Below are positions 15,641 to 23,923 of a DNA stretch of 64,000 nucleotides, in pieces (positions within the stretch are counted from its first letter, which is position 1; every line of letters starts with the position of its first letter). Below the pieces are notes generated by a model. That model was not told where the DNA came from, did not search any database, and worked only from the letters and a program-made list of their open reading frames with translations. This DNA comes from Pseudoflavonifractor sp902362925 (GTDB lineage: Bacteria; Bacillota; Clostridia; Oscillospirales; Oscillospiraceae). Position numbers and translations under genes: made by a program. Location of the stretch: assembly GCA_902362925.1 (NCBI GenBank), contig CABIYL010000008.1, one strand, 5' to 3'.

Positions 15641-18600
15641 ATGAAAAGCAGTACCCACACCCCGAAAAAGTGGCTGTCACTGATTCTGGCGCTGGCCATG
15701 TGCCTGTCGCTGGTCTCTCTGCCCGCCGCTGCCGCGGAGACGGAGACCGCCGCCGCCACCGCAGCAACCTTTGTCAACACCACTGAGGACGGCGGCGACA
15801 ACGCCATCTCCCTCACCGCCGAGCGGACCTTCAAGGTCATGCTCCCCGTTGACATGACCCTGGACCAGGCCAAGACCGCCGCCGCCGAGGCTGTGTGGTC
15901 CCTGGTGCCCGACGAGACCCAGGACTACCTGGACGACACCCTGTTCCCCAACCAGACTGAGGGCGGCGCCCTGAGCACCTGGATGTGCAAGGACGGCGAG
16001 ACCCCCTTCTTCACCGACCTGAGCGCCTCCGCTGAAGAGGTCGACGGCCAGGTGTACGTGACCCTGACCTTTGCCAACAGCTGCTACTTCCTGGACGACT
16101 TCAGCGTGCCCCACACCAACGGCGGCTACTACATGGACGTGTGCGGCTACTTCAACCTGACCGCTGAGGCCGACGGCAAGACCCTGGGCTCCGTGGGCGT
16201 GAAGATTGCCCCCTACGACCAGTTCCACACCATGAGCGAGATCTACGCTGAGATCGACGAGATGGTGGAGTTCGCCGCTGAGAACACCGACCTGTACGTG
16301 GAGAAATTCTCCATGGGCATGAGCCAGGGCGACAACGGCCTGGAGAGCCTGGATATGCCCTACCTCATCGTGGCCAAGGACAAGGCCGCTGTGGAGAAGT
16401 GGAAGGAGATCAAGGAGGAGGCCGAGAGCGACCCCACCGGTCTCATCGCCAAGATTGAGAACGGCACCCTGGGCGACTATCAGGTGCCCGTGATGTACTC
16501 CAACGTCCACGCCAACGAGGTGGCCGCCAGCGACGGCGTCACCGCCTTTGCATGGATGCTCCTCAACGCCGCCGCCGGCGACGGTACCATCGACTACGAC
16601 AAGCTCACCGGCTTCACCGCCGAGGGCGAGGCCGAGCTGGCCGCTCAGATGGGCCCCGAAGGTGAGGCTGGTTCCGTGGCCGTGCCCGACCTGGTGGCCG
16701 ACACCGCCACCTACCTGGGCTACATCAAGGGCAAGAACGCCGACGGCACCACCGCCGACGTCTCCACCGTGGTGGACCTGGAGAAGTACTACACCATCGA
16801 GACCGAGACCGTCAACGTGGATGACCTTCTCAGCGACGTGTTCTTCATCCTGGTGCCCGAGGAGAACGTGGAGGGCCGGACTTATCTGACCCGTACCTCC
16901 TCCGGCGGCTTTGACCTGAACCGGGACAACTCCTTCCAGACCCAGGCCGAGACTCAGAACATGACCGCTCTCATCGCCGAGTGGAACCCCGTCAGCTTTG
17001 CCGAGTTCCACGGCCGAATCGAGACCTTCCAGTGCGAGCCCTGCGATCCCCCTCACGAGCCCAACTTCGAGTACGACCTGCTGGCTGAGCACCTGCTGGC
17101 CGGTGGTGAGGCTCTGGGCATTGCCGCCGTGGCCAACAACGACGGCCACAACAGCTATGTGACCCCCCAGCGTGACTACCTGAGCTACACCGGCGAGGTC
17201 AACGCCGACGGCAGCTACCAGACCCAGTGGTACGATCCCTGGGACGACATGTCCACCAGCTACACTCCCCAGTACGCCATGCTCCACGGTACCCTGGCCT
17301 ACACCGTTGAGGTTCCCGCCTACGACGACTACATGGTCACCGCCCTGTCCTACGGCCAGCTGGGCCAGAGCAACTACATCGCCGCCAACAAGGAGAGCTA
17401 CCTGCTCAACCAGACCAAGATCTTCGAGCGCGGCGTGACCAACGCCAACTCCGACGCCTATGAGCTGGTCGGCCAGTGGTTCTGCGACCAGTACGATGTT
17501 GAGGGCGCCGAGGCCGACCTGTTCCGTCCCGAGTATGACGGTGAGGGTCAGAACGGCAACTTCTATCCCGAGTGCTACATCATCCCCCTGGACGGTGAGC
17601 ATCAGAGCAACCTCCAGGATGCCGACGACATGCTCACCTATCTGACCCGGAACGGCGTCGAGATCATGGTGGCCGACAAGGCCTTCACCTATGACGGCGT
17701 GGAGTATCCCGCCGGTACCGCTGTGGTCTCCATGTACCAGGCCAAGCGGAGCGTGGCCAACGGCGTGCTGTACGACGGCACCGTCATCACCGAGTGGCCC
17801 GTCCTCTACTCCGAGGGCATCACCGCCTTCAATTACACCCGCGGCTTTGACATGATCACCTGTGCCGAGCCCGCCGCCTACGAGACCATCGCCGCCGCCT
17901 GCTCCGTCTCCGACGAGTGGGATGTGTCCTCCGCCTTCACCGGCGTCACCGGCGAGAAGGTCATCCTCTCCAACGCCTCCGAGGACTCCACCAGCGCCGT
18001 CAATGCCCTGCTTCAGGCCGGCAAGACCGTGTCCATGATCATCTCCGGTGAGGACAAGGGCTCCTTCCTGTGCGACTACGCCGACTGGCAGTCCGTCTCC
18101 AAGACCTACCTGCTCACCGGCAAGGGTGTCACCGCCGCTGAGGCCCCCCTGTCCCTGACCATCACCAAGGCCCCTGTCATCTACATCTCCGGCAAGCCCG
18201 CCGACAATGAGAGCGGCTTTGTCAAGACCACTCTGGTCAGCGGCGCCTACCAGTACAACTACGACCGGCAGGCCATGGAGATGCTAGGCTTCACCGTCAC
18301 CGACAACGCCGCTGAGGCCGACCTCATCATCGGCGCCGCCGCTCTGGACGACCAGGCCCTGGCCGCCGTCAAGTCCGGCACTCCCTACATCGGCTACGGC
18401 TCCAACGCCATCCGCTCCGCCGTGTCCCTCTTTGCCGAGGGCGAGCTGGTCCGTGAGACCGCCGGCGACTCCGCCATGGACGCTCTGGCCTATGTGACCT
18501 ACCCCACCGACAGCCTGGTGACCGCCAGCTATGTCTCCGAGGGTGACGACATCCTCTACGGCTACGGCGCCGGCTACTTCGCCGCCATCCCCGACGGCGC

Positions 18601-19435
18601 CCAGGTGCTCATCCAGCTGGACAGCTCCAAGGAGCTGCTGGAGGGCTTCCTGCCCAGCAGCGGCGAGCACTATGAGGACTTCCTCAACGACTCCGTCCAG
18701 GCCATTGAGTACCATGAGAACGGCCTGAATCTGGTCCTCTTCGCCAACACTCTGACCAACAAGGTCAACCAGCGCGACGAGTTCAACTTCATCAGCAATA
18801 CCGCCTTCTCCAGCCTGCTGGGCGACATCTGCACCGGCACCGCTGACAGCGGCGACAACGCCAAGGCTCTGGCTGCCGCCAAGTACACCGACGTGAACAC
18901 CGGCGACTGGTTCGCTGAGGCCGTGGGCAGCGCCACCGCCAAGGACCTGCTCCAGGGCAACGGCAAGGGCGCCTTCCTCCCCCTGAGCACCACCGACCGC
19001 AGCGCTCTGGCCACCGTGCTCTACCGGCTGGCCGGTTCTCCCGAGGCTGAGTCCGCCAACTTCTCCGACGTGGCCGACAACGCCTGGTACGCCGACGCTG
19101 TCAACTGGGCCGTCTCCGCCGGCGTTGTCCAGGGCAACAACGGTGCCTTCTATCCCACCAACGCCCTCACCCGTGAGCAGGCCGTGGTCATGTTCTACAA
19201 CTACGCCGCCTCTCTGGGTCTGGACGTGAGTGGTAAGGCTGACCTGAGCGCCTACACCGACGCTGACGACGTCTCCGGCTACGCCGCCGACGCCATGGCC
19301 TGGGCCGTTGAGGCCGGTCTGGTCACCGGCACCGGCAAGGGAGACACCCTCTCCCCCAAGGCCACCGCCACCCGCGCTGAGCTGGCCGCCCTGATTCTCC
19401 GGGCCGCCGACCTCTTCGCCACTGCGGAAGCCTGA
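15641..19435 (+). CDS. Secreted M14-family zinc carboxypeptidase with C-terminal SLH domains
   Basis: This 1264-residue protein has a signal peptide (residues 1-33, WLSLILALAMCLSLVSLPAAAA), a peptidase M14 domain at about 190-600, a large middle region (600-1060) and three SLH repeats at about 1085-1260 (YTDVNTGDWFAEAV, FSDVADNAWYADAV, YTDADDVSGYAADAM). The zinc ligands are H290 and E293 (HANE) and H457 (EFHG); N427-R428 (LNRD) would bind the substrate carboxylate and E557 (TVEVPAY) is the catalytic glutamate. It should act at the cell surface on peptides or peptidoglycan. The start follows AAGGAAAGGTG; an upstream in-frame ATG lacks a signal peptide at its N-terminus. Codon use is strongly biased, suggesting high expression. 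Confidence 0.9.
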   Translation: MKSSTHTPKKWLSLILALAMCLSLVSLPAAAAETETAAATAATFVNTTEDGGDNAISLTAERTFKVMLPVDMTLDQAKTAAAEAVWSLVPDETQDYLDDTLFPNQTEGGALSTWMCKDGETPFFTDLSASAEEVDGQVYVTLTFANSCYFLDDFSVPHTNGGYYMDVCGYFNLTAEADGKTLGSVGVKIAPYDQFHTMSEIYAEIDEMVEFAAENTDLYVEKFSMGMSQGDNGLESLDMPYLIVAKDKAAVEKWKEIKEEAESDPTGLIAKIENGTLGDYQVPVMYSNVHANEVAASDGVTAFAWMLLNAAAGDGTIDYDKLTGFTAEGEAELAAQMGPEGEAGSVAVPDLVADTATYLGYIKGKNADGTTADVSTVVDLEKYYTIETETVNVDDLLSDVFFILVPEENVEGRTYLTRTSSGGFDLNRDNSFQTQAETQNMTALIAEWNPVSFAEFHGRIETFQCEPCDPPHEPNFEYDLLAEHLLAGGEALGIAAVANNDGHNSYVTPQRDYLSYTGEVNADGSYQTQWYDPWDDMSTSYTPQYAMLHGTLAYTVEVPAYDDYMVTALSYGQLGQSNYIAANKESYLLNQTKIFERGVTNANSDAYELVGQWFCDQYDVEGAEADLFRPEYDGEGQNGNFYPECYIIPLDGEHQSNLQDADDMLTYLTRNGVEIMVADKAFTYDGVEYPAGTAVVSMYQAKRSVANGVLYDGTVITEWPVLYSEGITAFNYTRGFDMITCAEPAAYETIAAACSVSDEWDVSSAFTGVTGEKVILSNASEDSTSAVNALLQAGKTVSMIISGEDKGSFLCDYADWQSVSKTYLLTGKGVTAAEAPLSLTITKAPVIYISGKPADNESGFVKTTLVSGAYQYNYDRQAMEMLGFTVTDNAAEADLIIGAAALDDQALAAVKSGTPYIGYGSNAIRSAVSLFAEGELVRETAGDSAMDALAYVTYPTDSLVTASYVSEGDDILYGYGAGYFAAIPDGAQVLIQLDSSKELLEGFLPSSGEHYEDFLNDSVQAIEYHENGLNLVLFANTLTNKVNQRDEFNFISNTAFSSLLGDICTGTADSGDNAKALAAAKYTDVNTGDWFAEAVGSATAKDLLQGNGKGAFLPLSTTDRSALATVLYRLAGSPEAESANFSDVADNAWYADAVNWAVSAGVVQGNNGAFYPTNALTREQAVVMFYNYAASLGLDVSGKADLSAYTDADDVSGYAADAMAWAVEAGLVTGTGKGDTLSPKATATRAELAALILRAADLFATAEA

Positions 19436-19446
19436 AACCCATAATA

Positions 19447-19482
19447 AAAACCGCGCCTGTCATCTGACAGGCGCGGTTTTTT
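19447..19482. terminator. Strong bidirectional terminator
   Basis: A 16-bp perfect stem (AAAACCGCGCCTGTCA with TGACAGGCGCGGTTTT) with a 2-nt centre sits between the convergent M14 gene and the minus-strand hypothetical gene, with T runs on both sides. Confidence 0.92.
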
Positions 19483-19504
19483 GCGGTTTAATACGGAAAA
19501 AGGG

Positions 19505-19870
19505 TCAGTTTCCTTCCTCTTCCTTATTTTCGGCGTCCTTTCTGGCCTGGATGGCCGCCTCCCTGCGGGCCATGTTCTCCTCCAGGCTCTTGTCCGGCCG
19601 GGCGTTGATGTCCATGCTCTCCAGAATCAGCCAGGCACGCAGCTCCTCAATGCCGTCGTCGGTCATGGGGAACTCCTCCACCGCCTCGATCTCGGAGAAC
19701 TCCCGGCTCCAGGGGCCCTCCCAGGTCTCGCCGATGAGGAGCTCTTCCTTGGTCCCATCCTCTTTCTCCACAGTGACAGGACTCACCTGATAGCGCAGCT
19801 TGCCGTCGCTGGCAATCCAGATATTTTCATTCTGAAAGTGAGACAGTACCGGCAGAAACATTCCTTCCAT
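19505..19870 (-). CDS. Hypothetical acidic protein
   Basis: This 121-residue protein is not recognised. It begins MEGMFLPVLSHFQNENIW, is rich in Glu and Asp, and ends in a charged helix (ENMARREAAIQARKDAEN) that may be coiled coil. The start is the ATG with AAGGAGG 7 nt upstream; a start eight codons earlier is possible but has no ribosome binding site. It has its own promoter at 19906-19934 and shares the terminator of the M14 gene. Confidence 0.7.
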   Translation of the reverse strand: MEGMFLPVLSHFQNENIWIASDGKLRYQVSPVTVEKEDGTKEELLIGETWEGPWSREFSEIEAVEEFPMTDDGIEELRAWLILESMDINARPDKSLEENMARREAAIQARKDAENKEEEGN

Positions 19871-19905
19871 CCCGCTCTCCTCCTTATTGCACAATTACAG
19901 CCATC

Positions 19906-19956
19906 ATTATAACATCCCACCTGTCCCTCGACAAGGCCGTGAATCCGTGATATGAT
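19906..19956. promoter_or_regulatory. Overlapping divergent promoters sharing a -35 region
   Basis: On the minus strand TTGTCG (19929-19934) and TATAAT (19906-19911), spaced 17 nt, serve the hypothetical gene. On the plus strand TCGACA (19928-19933) and TATGAT (19951-19956), also spaced 17 nt, serve the flavodoxin gene. The two -35 boxes occupy nearly the same bases, so RNA polymerase binding to one should exclude the other. Confidence 0.65.
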
Positions 19957-20020
19957 CATCCCGGCCGGAACTGTTCCGGCCCTTTCCTTCCGTTTTTGTC
20001 TCCTGAAAGGATGTGTGTAC

Positions 20021-20539
20021 ATGCGTTACGCAGTTTTGTATTCCAGCGGCACCGGCAACACCGAGCAGGTGGCCCGGTCCATTTACGCCGCGCTCCCCGC
20101 CGGCGAGGCCCGGCTGGAGGCCGTGGGGCCGGACACCGCCGTCCCCGAGGAAGAGGTGCTCTTCCTGGGCTTCTGGACGGACAAGGGCGTCTGCCCGCCG
20201 GATATGCAGGCGCTCTTTGCCAAGCTGAGCGGCAAACAGGTGGCTCTCTTCGGCACCGCCGGTTTCGGCGGCAGCCAGGCCTATTTTGACGCCATTCTCC
20301 AGCGGACCGCCGCCCTGCTCCCCGCCGGCAACACCGTGCTGGGCGGCTGGATGTGCCAGGGAAAGATGCCCGCCGCCGTCCGGACCCGGTACGAGGCCAT
20401 GGCCGCCCAGAATCCGGGCGACGCCAAGGCGGCCAGCTTCCTGGCCAACTTTGACCACGCCCTCTCCCACCCCGACCAGGCGGATCTGGCCGCTGCGGCC
20501 GCTTTCGCTTCTGAGATGGCTGCCAAGGTCAAGGACTGA
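20021..20539 (+). CDS. Flavodoxin-family protein
   Basis: This 172-residue protein is a flavodoxin-like electron carrier. The FMN phosphate-binding loop is SSGTGNTEQVA at residues 8-18, after the beta strand MRYAVLY. Other fold elements are VLFLGFWTDKGVCPPDM and VALFGTAGFGG. The start is the ATG 10 nt after AAGG. It stands alone, so its partner cannot be inferred; it could be one of the reductase-associated flavodoxins of gut Clostridia. Confidence 0.85.
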   Translation: MRYAVLYSSGTGNTEQVARSIYAALPAGEARLEAVGPDTAVPEEEVLFLGFWTDKGVCPPDMQALFAKLSGKQVALFGTAGFGGSQAYFDAILQRTAALLPAGNTVLGGWMCQGKMPAAVRTRYEAMAAQNPGDAKAASFLANFDHALSHPDQADLAAAAAFASEMAAKVKD

Positions 20540-20554
20540 GCGCTCTCCGCTCTT

Positions 20555-20589
20555 CAGACGCGCTCCAGACAACAGTCCGGAGCGCGTTT
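20555..20589. terminator. Terminator-like palindrome, first copy
   Basis: ACGCGCTCCAGAC and GTCCGGAGCGCGT form a 13-bp stem with one mismatch. It is a near-identical copy of the palindrome at 20750-20787 and lies 16 bp after the flavodoxin stop, but has only a short T run. Confidence 0.7.
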
Positions 20590-20621
20590 CAGCCTGTCGA
20601 AAAAGTCTTTTCGACAGGCTG
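20590..20621. repeat. Perfect 14-bp palindrome next to the duplicated terminator
   Basis: CAGCCTGTCGAAAA and TTTTCGACAGGCTG face each other across 4 nt. The motif begins right after the first terminator copy; a related TATCGACAGTCTCAG sequence ends just before the second copy at about 20738-20752. The pair may mark the ends of a short inserted element. Confidence 0.6.
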
Positions 20622-20749
20622 CTGCACTTTTTAACCTTTAAAAAAGTTTGAAAAAGTGGTTTGATTGCACGCGAAAGACAGCCCTGACGGTTTTCTTTCA
20701 CACTATCTTTCCCTCCGAGACCTTGAGCCTCAGGTTTTATCGACAGTCT

Positions 20750-20787
20750 CAGACGCGCTCCGGACAACGGTCCGGAGCGCGTTTTTT
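20750..20787 (+). terminator. Terminator-like palindrome, second copy
   Basis: ACGCGCTCCGGAC and GTCCGGAGCGCGT form a perfect 13-bp stem followed by six Ts, a full rho-independent terminator on the plus strand. It duplicates the element at 20555-20589. Confidence 0.85.
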
Positions 20788-20876
20788 CTGCTTCATCAAA
20801 ATTTTTCTGCACTGTATAGAACCGGGCGGAATTCCATATCCTCTGTGTTAGAAATCAACCACGGAGGAACTGCCAT

Positions 20877-22028
20877 ATGAACCACAGAAAAAAGCTCCTT
20901 GCGGCAGCACTGGCCGCCGCTCTTCTGGCGCTTCCCGCACCGGCCGCCCAGGCGGCATCCGGCACGCCCACCGTCAACTGCGGCGCGGCAGTGCTGATGG
21001 AGAAGGAGACCGGCACCATTCTCTATGAACAGAATTCCCACGACAAGCTGGAGCCCGCCAGCGTGACGAAAATCATGACGCTGCTGCTGGTGATGGAGGC
21101 CGTCGACAGCGGCCGCATCTCCCTGGACCAGACGGTGACCATCTCCGCCCATGCGGTGTCCATGGGCGGCAGCCAGATCTGGCTGAAGGAAGGGGAACAG
21201 ATGACGGTCCATGACCTGCTGAAGGCGGTGGCCGTGGTATCCGCCAACGACGGCGCCGTGGCTCTGGCCGAGCTGGTGGCGGGCAGTGAGGAGGGCTTTG
21301 TGGCCCTGATGAACCAGCGGGCCGCTGAGCTGGGCATGGCGGACACCACCTTTGTCAACTGCACCGGCCTGCCCGCCGCCGGGCATCTGACCTCCGCCCA
21401 CGACATCGCCCTCATGAGCCGGAAGCTCATTCTGAACCACCCCTCCATCCGGGAGTACACCACCATCTGGATGGACTCCCTGCGGGACGGCGCCTTCCAG
21501 CTCACCAACACCAACAAGCTCATCCGCTTCTATGACGGCGCCACCGGCCTGAAGACCGGCTCCACCGACTCCGCCCTCTACTGCCTCTCGGCCACAGCGG
21601 AGCGGAGCGGCATGGAGCTTATCGCGGTGGTGCTCAAGTCCCCCACCTCCCAGGACCGGTTTGACGCGGCCCGTGCCCTGCTGGACTACGGCTTTGCCAA
21701 CTACACCCTGATGGACGTGTACCCCGACCAGGCACTGCCCCCCATTGACGTGCTTCTGGGCGAGGAGGACTGCGTCCAGCCTGTCCTCTCCCAATCCAGC
21801 CGGATTCTGGTGGACAAGGCCCAGCTTAACAGCGTGACCTCCCAGATCAACCTGTGCGAGAACGTGGAGGCCCCGGTGGAGGCCGGTCAGAAGCTGGGTG
21901 AGATGGTGGTGACGGTGGACGGCCAGGTCCTCCAGACCATTCCCATCGTGGCTGAGAAGGCCGTGGCACGGCTCACGGTGCCCGGCATCTTCCTCCGCTT
22001 TCTGGACCGGCTGTTTATGTCCGGATAA
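20877..22028 (+). CDS. dacF: D-alanyl-D-alanine carboxypeptidase (class C low-mass PBP)
   Basis: This 383-residue protein is a serine-type D,D-carboxypeptidase that trims pentapeptide cross-bridges outside the membrane. Residues 1-27 are a signal peptide. The active-site motifs are S62-V-T-K65, S122-A-N124 and K226-T-G228. The C-terminal PBP5-like domain follows from about residue 290 and the tail (IFLRFLDRLFM) could be an amphipathic membrane anchor. DacF is the closest Firmicute name, but DacB or DacA types cannot be excluded. GGAGG precedes the start and a terminator follows. Confidence 0.9.
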   Translation: MNHRKKLLAAALAAALLALPAPAAQAASGTPTVNCGAAVLMEKETGTILYEQNSHDKLEPASVTKIMTLLLVMEAVDSGRISLDQTVTISAHAVSMGGSQIWLKEGEQMTVHDLLKAVAVVSANDGAVALAELVAGSEEGFVALMNQRAAELGMADTTFVNCTGLPAAGHLTSAHDIALMSRKLILNHPSIREYTTIWMDSLRDGAFQLTNTNKLIRFYDGATGLKTGSTDSALYCLSATAERSGMELIAVVLKSPTSQDRFDAARALLDYGFANYTLMDVYPDQALPPIDVLLGEEDCVQPVLSQSSRILVDKAQLNSVTSQINLCENVEAPVEAGQKLGEMVVTVDGQVLQTIPIVAEKAVARLTVPGIFLRFLDRLFMSG

Positions 22029-22048
22029 GCTTTCCAATCGTCCTGTTT

Positions 22049-22088
22049 TATGTCCGCGCCGGAGCATTTCCGGCGCGGACATATTTTT
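22049..22088 (+). terminator. Terminator of the carboxypeptidase gene
   Basis: TATGTCCGCGCCGGA pairs with TCCGGCGCGGACATA around a short loop and is followed by TTTTTA. Confidence 0.9.
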
Positions 22089-22123
22089 ATGACAGCACCA
22101 TGCGCTATTTTTTGCAAAAGCCC

Positions 22124-22152
22124 TTGACATATTCCCATTAATATGGTAGTAT
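22124..22152 (+). promoter_or_regulatory. Orphan sigma-A promoter with a downstream operator-like palindrome
   Basis: A perfect TTGACA (22124-22129) and TAGTAT (22147-22152) are spaced 17 nt apart on the plus strand. Just after the expected start point, at about 22166-22182, lies GGTTAGTTTTAGCTAAC, an inverted repeat that resembles operators of DtxR-type metal regulators. No convincing gene follows on this strand. Confidence 0.7.
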
Positions 22153-22158
22153 TTTCTC

Positions 22159-22350
22159 AACGGATGGTTAGTTTTAGCTAACAAAGAATCCGCTGTGCAG
22201 ACCTTCTGTTTCCCCCATCTCATTGCCGGACCGGTGCGGTCCCTCTCCCGTTCCGCTCCGGCGCCCCTCCTTTGGCTTTGTGATTCAGCGCACAGCCTTC
22301 TCTGAACATGTGAAAGCGCCCGGACTGCTCGGTCCGGGCGCTTTCCTGTT
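22159..22350 (+). ncRNA. Candidate short non-coding transcript
   Basis: A strong promoter at 22124-22152 and a perfect terminator at 22312-22340 bracket about 190 nt without a convincing open reading frame or ribosome binding site. It could be a small RNA or the remains of a deleted metal-regulated gene. Nothing in the sequence matches an RNA family that was recognised. Confidence 0.3.
22311..22347. terminator. Terminator, probably bidirectional
   Basis: GAAAGCGCCCGGAC pairs with GTCCGGGCGCTTTC (14 bp, 6-nt loop). On the plus strand it is followed by CTGTTTGTTTTC, and on the minus strand it lies about 15 bp beyond the cofD stop. Confidence 0.8.
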
Positions 22351-22355
22351 TGTTT

Positions 22356-23279
22356 TCACTTCTGTTCCAGTACAAAGCGGGCCAGCGCCTCCTTGCGGGG
22401 GAAGCTGTCCATCATGGTGTCGGTGACGCCGCAGACAATGCCCATGGCCTCCAGCTGGCCGGCCAGCTCCCGGTCGGCGTTGTCGATGACCATATGGCTC
22501 ACCAGGCCCTGGTACACCCGGGCCACACCCACCGGGGACACAGGCTGGCCGAACTGCTCCAGCAGCCGGGCGGCGGGGCCCTTGATGGCCTTTCCGCCCA
22601 CAATGGGGCTGACGGCGATGACCGGGCACTTGGCCTTCTCCAGGGCATCCCGGATGCCGGGCACGGCCAGGATGGCGCCGATGCTGATATAGGGGTTGCT
22701 GGGGGCCAGGATGATGCGCTCGGCGCTCTCCAGGGCCTCCAGCACGCCGGGTGCGGGACTGGCCGTCTCCGCGCCCACAAAGCGGATCTTCTCAATGTCC
22801 ACCTGCCAGCGGTGCTTGACCATGTACTCCTGGAAGGGCATGTCCCCCATGGGGGTGTCAAAGCGGGTCTCCAAGCGCTGGTCGGTGGAGGGCAGCACGG
22901 TCAGCTCCAGCCCATTGAGTCGGGCCAGTTCCGCCGTCACCTTGCTCAGGGGCCAGCTCTCCTTCAGCCGCATGGTGCGGTGGAGGTGGGTGGCCAGGTC
23001 CTGGTCGCCCAGGTTGAACCAGCAGGGGTGGCCCAGCTTCTTCAGGGCGTCCAGCACCTGGAAGGTGTCACCCTCCAGGCCCCAGCCAGTCTTGGGGTTG
23101 ATGCGTCCGGCCAGGGTATAGAGGACAATATCAATGTCGGGGCAGACATAGAGGCCGTAAAATTCGGTGTCGTCTCCCACGTTGGAGATGACGGTGATGT
23201 CCTTCTGGTCCATCACCCGGCACAGACCGGACAGGAAGCGGGAGCCTCCCACTCCGCCGGAAAACACAACGGTAGCCAT
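22356..23279 (-). CDS. cofD: CofD, 2-phospho-L-lactate (or PEP-derived) transferase of F420 biosynthesis
   Basis: This 307-residue protein transfers the phospholactyl or phosphoenolpyruvyl unit from its guanosine diphosphate form to the deazaflavin FO, making F420-0 or dehydro-F420-0. The family motifs are all present: GGVGGSR at residues 8-14, NVGDD at 33-37 followed by EFYGLYVCPDIDIVLYTLAG, WFNLGDQDLATH at about 87-98, APSNPYISIG at 192-201 and VSPIVGGKAIKGPAA. Length is typical. It is the last gene of the minus-strand F420 operon and has a weak ribosome binding site, so it may depend on coupling with the nitroreductase gene 24 bp upstream. Confidence 0.96.
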   Translation of the reverse strand: MATVVFSGGVGGSRFLSGLCRVMDQKDITVISNVGDDTEFYGLYVCPDIDIVLYTLAGRINPKTGWGLEGDTFQVLDALKKLGHPCWFNLGDQDLATHLHRTMRLKESWPLSKVTAELARLNGLELTVLPSTDQRLETRFDTPMGDMPFQEYMVKHRWQVDIEKIRFVGAETASPAPGVLEALESAERIILAPSNPYISIGAILAVPGIRDALEKAKCPVIAVSPIVGGKAIKGPAARLLEQFGQPVSPVGVARVYQGLVSHMVIDNADRELAGQLEAMGIVCGVTDTMMDSFPRKEALARFVLEQK

Positions 23280-23303
23280 ATGGTTCAGCTCTTTTCTCTC
23301 AAA

Positions 23304-23912
23304 TTACAGAAACGTGAGGTAGTCCTCCGGACGCACCGGAGGCTTGTTCTTGGGCGTGCTGCCCGGCGCAGGGTAGCCCAGGGTGAGCAGGCAGCGGGGC
23401 CGCCACCGGGCGGAGTCCATGCCGCAGGCGCCGCACACCTCATCCGGGCAGAACAGTGGAGCCGCAAACCAGCACATCCCCAGCCCCAGGCTGTGGGCGG
23501 CCAGCAGCATCTGGCCGCAGGACAGGGCGCCGCTCTGAATCTCCAGCACCTCTTCCAGCCCACCTGTCCGGTCCAGGGGATTGTGGGGCAGCTTTACCGG
23601 CGCGAAGGCCACAATGAGCACCGGCGCAGCCCGGAAAATCCTCTGAGAGCGGGCCAGCCGCTCCGCCACCGTCTCAGGGGGCAGTCCGGCGGCGTCCATG
23701 TCCCGGCGGAAGGGGGCGGCCAGACCGGAGAGCAGGCGCTCCTTCCCCTCCGGTGTGGATACCACCGCAAAATGCCAGGGACGGCTGTCGTGGGCGGAGG
23801 GAGCCAGCAATCCCGCTTCCAGCACAGCCCTCACCTTTTCATCCTCCACCGGCCGGGGGTCGTAATCCCGCACAGACCGGCGTGTGCGGATCAGGTCCAG
23901 CATCTCGTTCAT
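23304..23912 (-). CDS. Nitroreductase-family flavoprotein, stand-alone FbiB C-terminal equivalent
   Basis: This 202-residue protein is an FMN nitroreductase: RTRRSVRDYDPRPV at residues 9-22, ESGLLAPSAHDSRPWHF-like FMN-binding segment at about 31-48 and the late LAAHSLGLGMCWF stretch. In mycobacteria the C-terminal nitroreductase half of FbiB reduces dehydro-F420-0 to F420-0, while the N-terminal half is the CofE glutamate ligase. Here a cofE gene lies 12 bp upstream in the same operon, so the two halves are probably split into neighbouring genes. That role is inferred from context; a different FMN-dependent reduction is possible. AAGGAG precedes the ATG. Confidence 0.88.
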   Translation of the reverse strand: MNEMLDLIRTRRSVRDYDPRPVEDEKVRAVLEAGLLAPSAHDSRPWHFAVVSTPEGKERLLSGLAAPFRRDMDAAGLPPETVAERLARSQRIFRAAPVLIVAFAPVKLPHNPLDRTGGLEEVLEIQSGALSCGQMLLAAHSLGLGMCWFAAPLFCPDEVCGACGMDSARWRPRCLLTLGYPAPGSTPKNKPPVRPEDYLTFL

Positions 23913-23923
23913 ATAGGGCTCCT

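Noticed and set aside
15677..17602. A 641-codon open frame antisense to the M14 carboxypeptidase gene
   Set aside because: Low-complexity Val/Gly/Leu/His composition is typical of the antisense of Asp/Thr/Ala-rich coding sequence; no ribosome binding site or known domain.
22223..22426. Short plus-strand reading frame after the orphan promoter
   Set aside because: No ribosome binding site, poor composition, and it runs through a terminator into the antisense of cofD.
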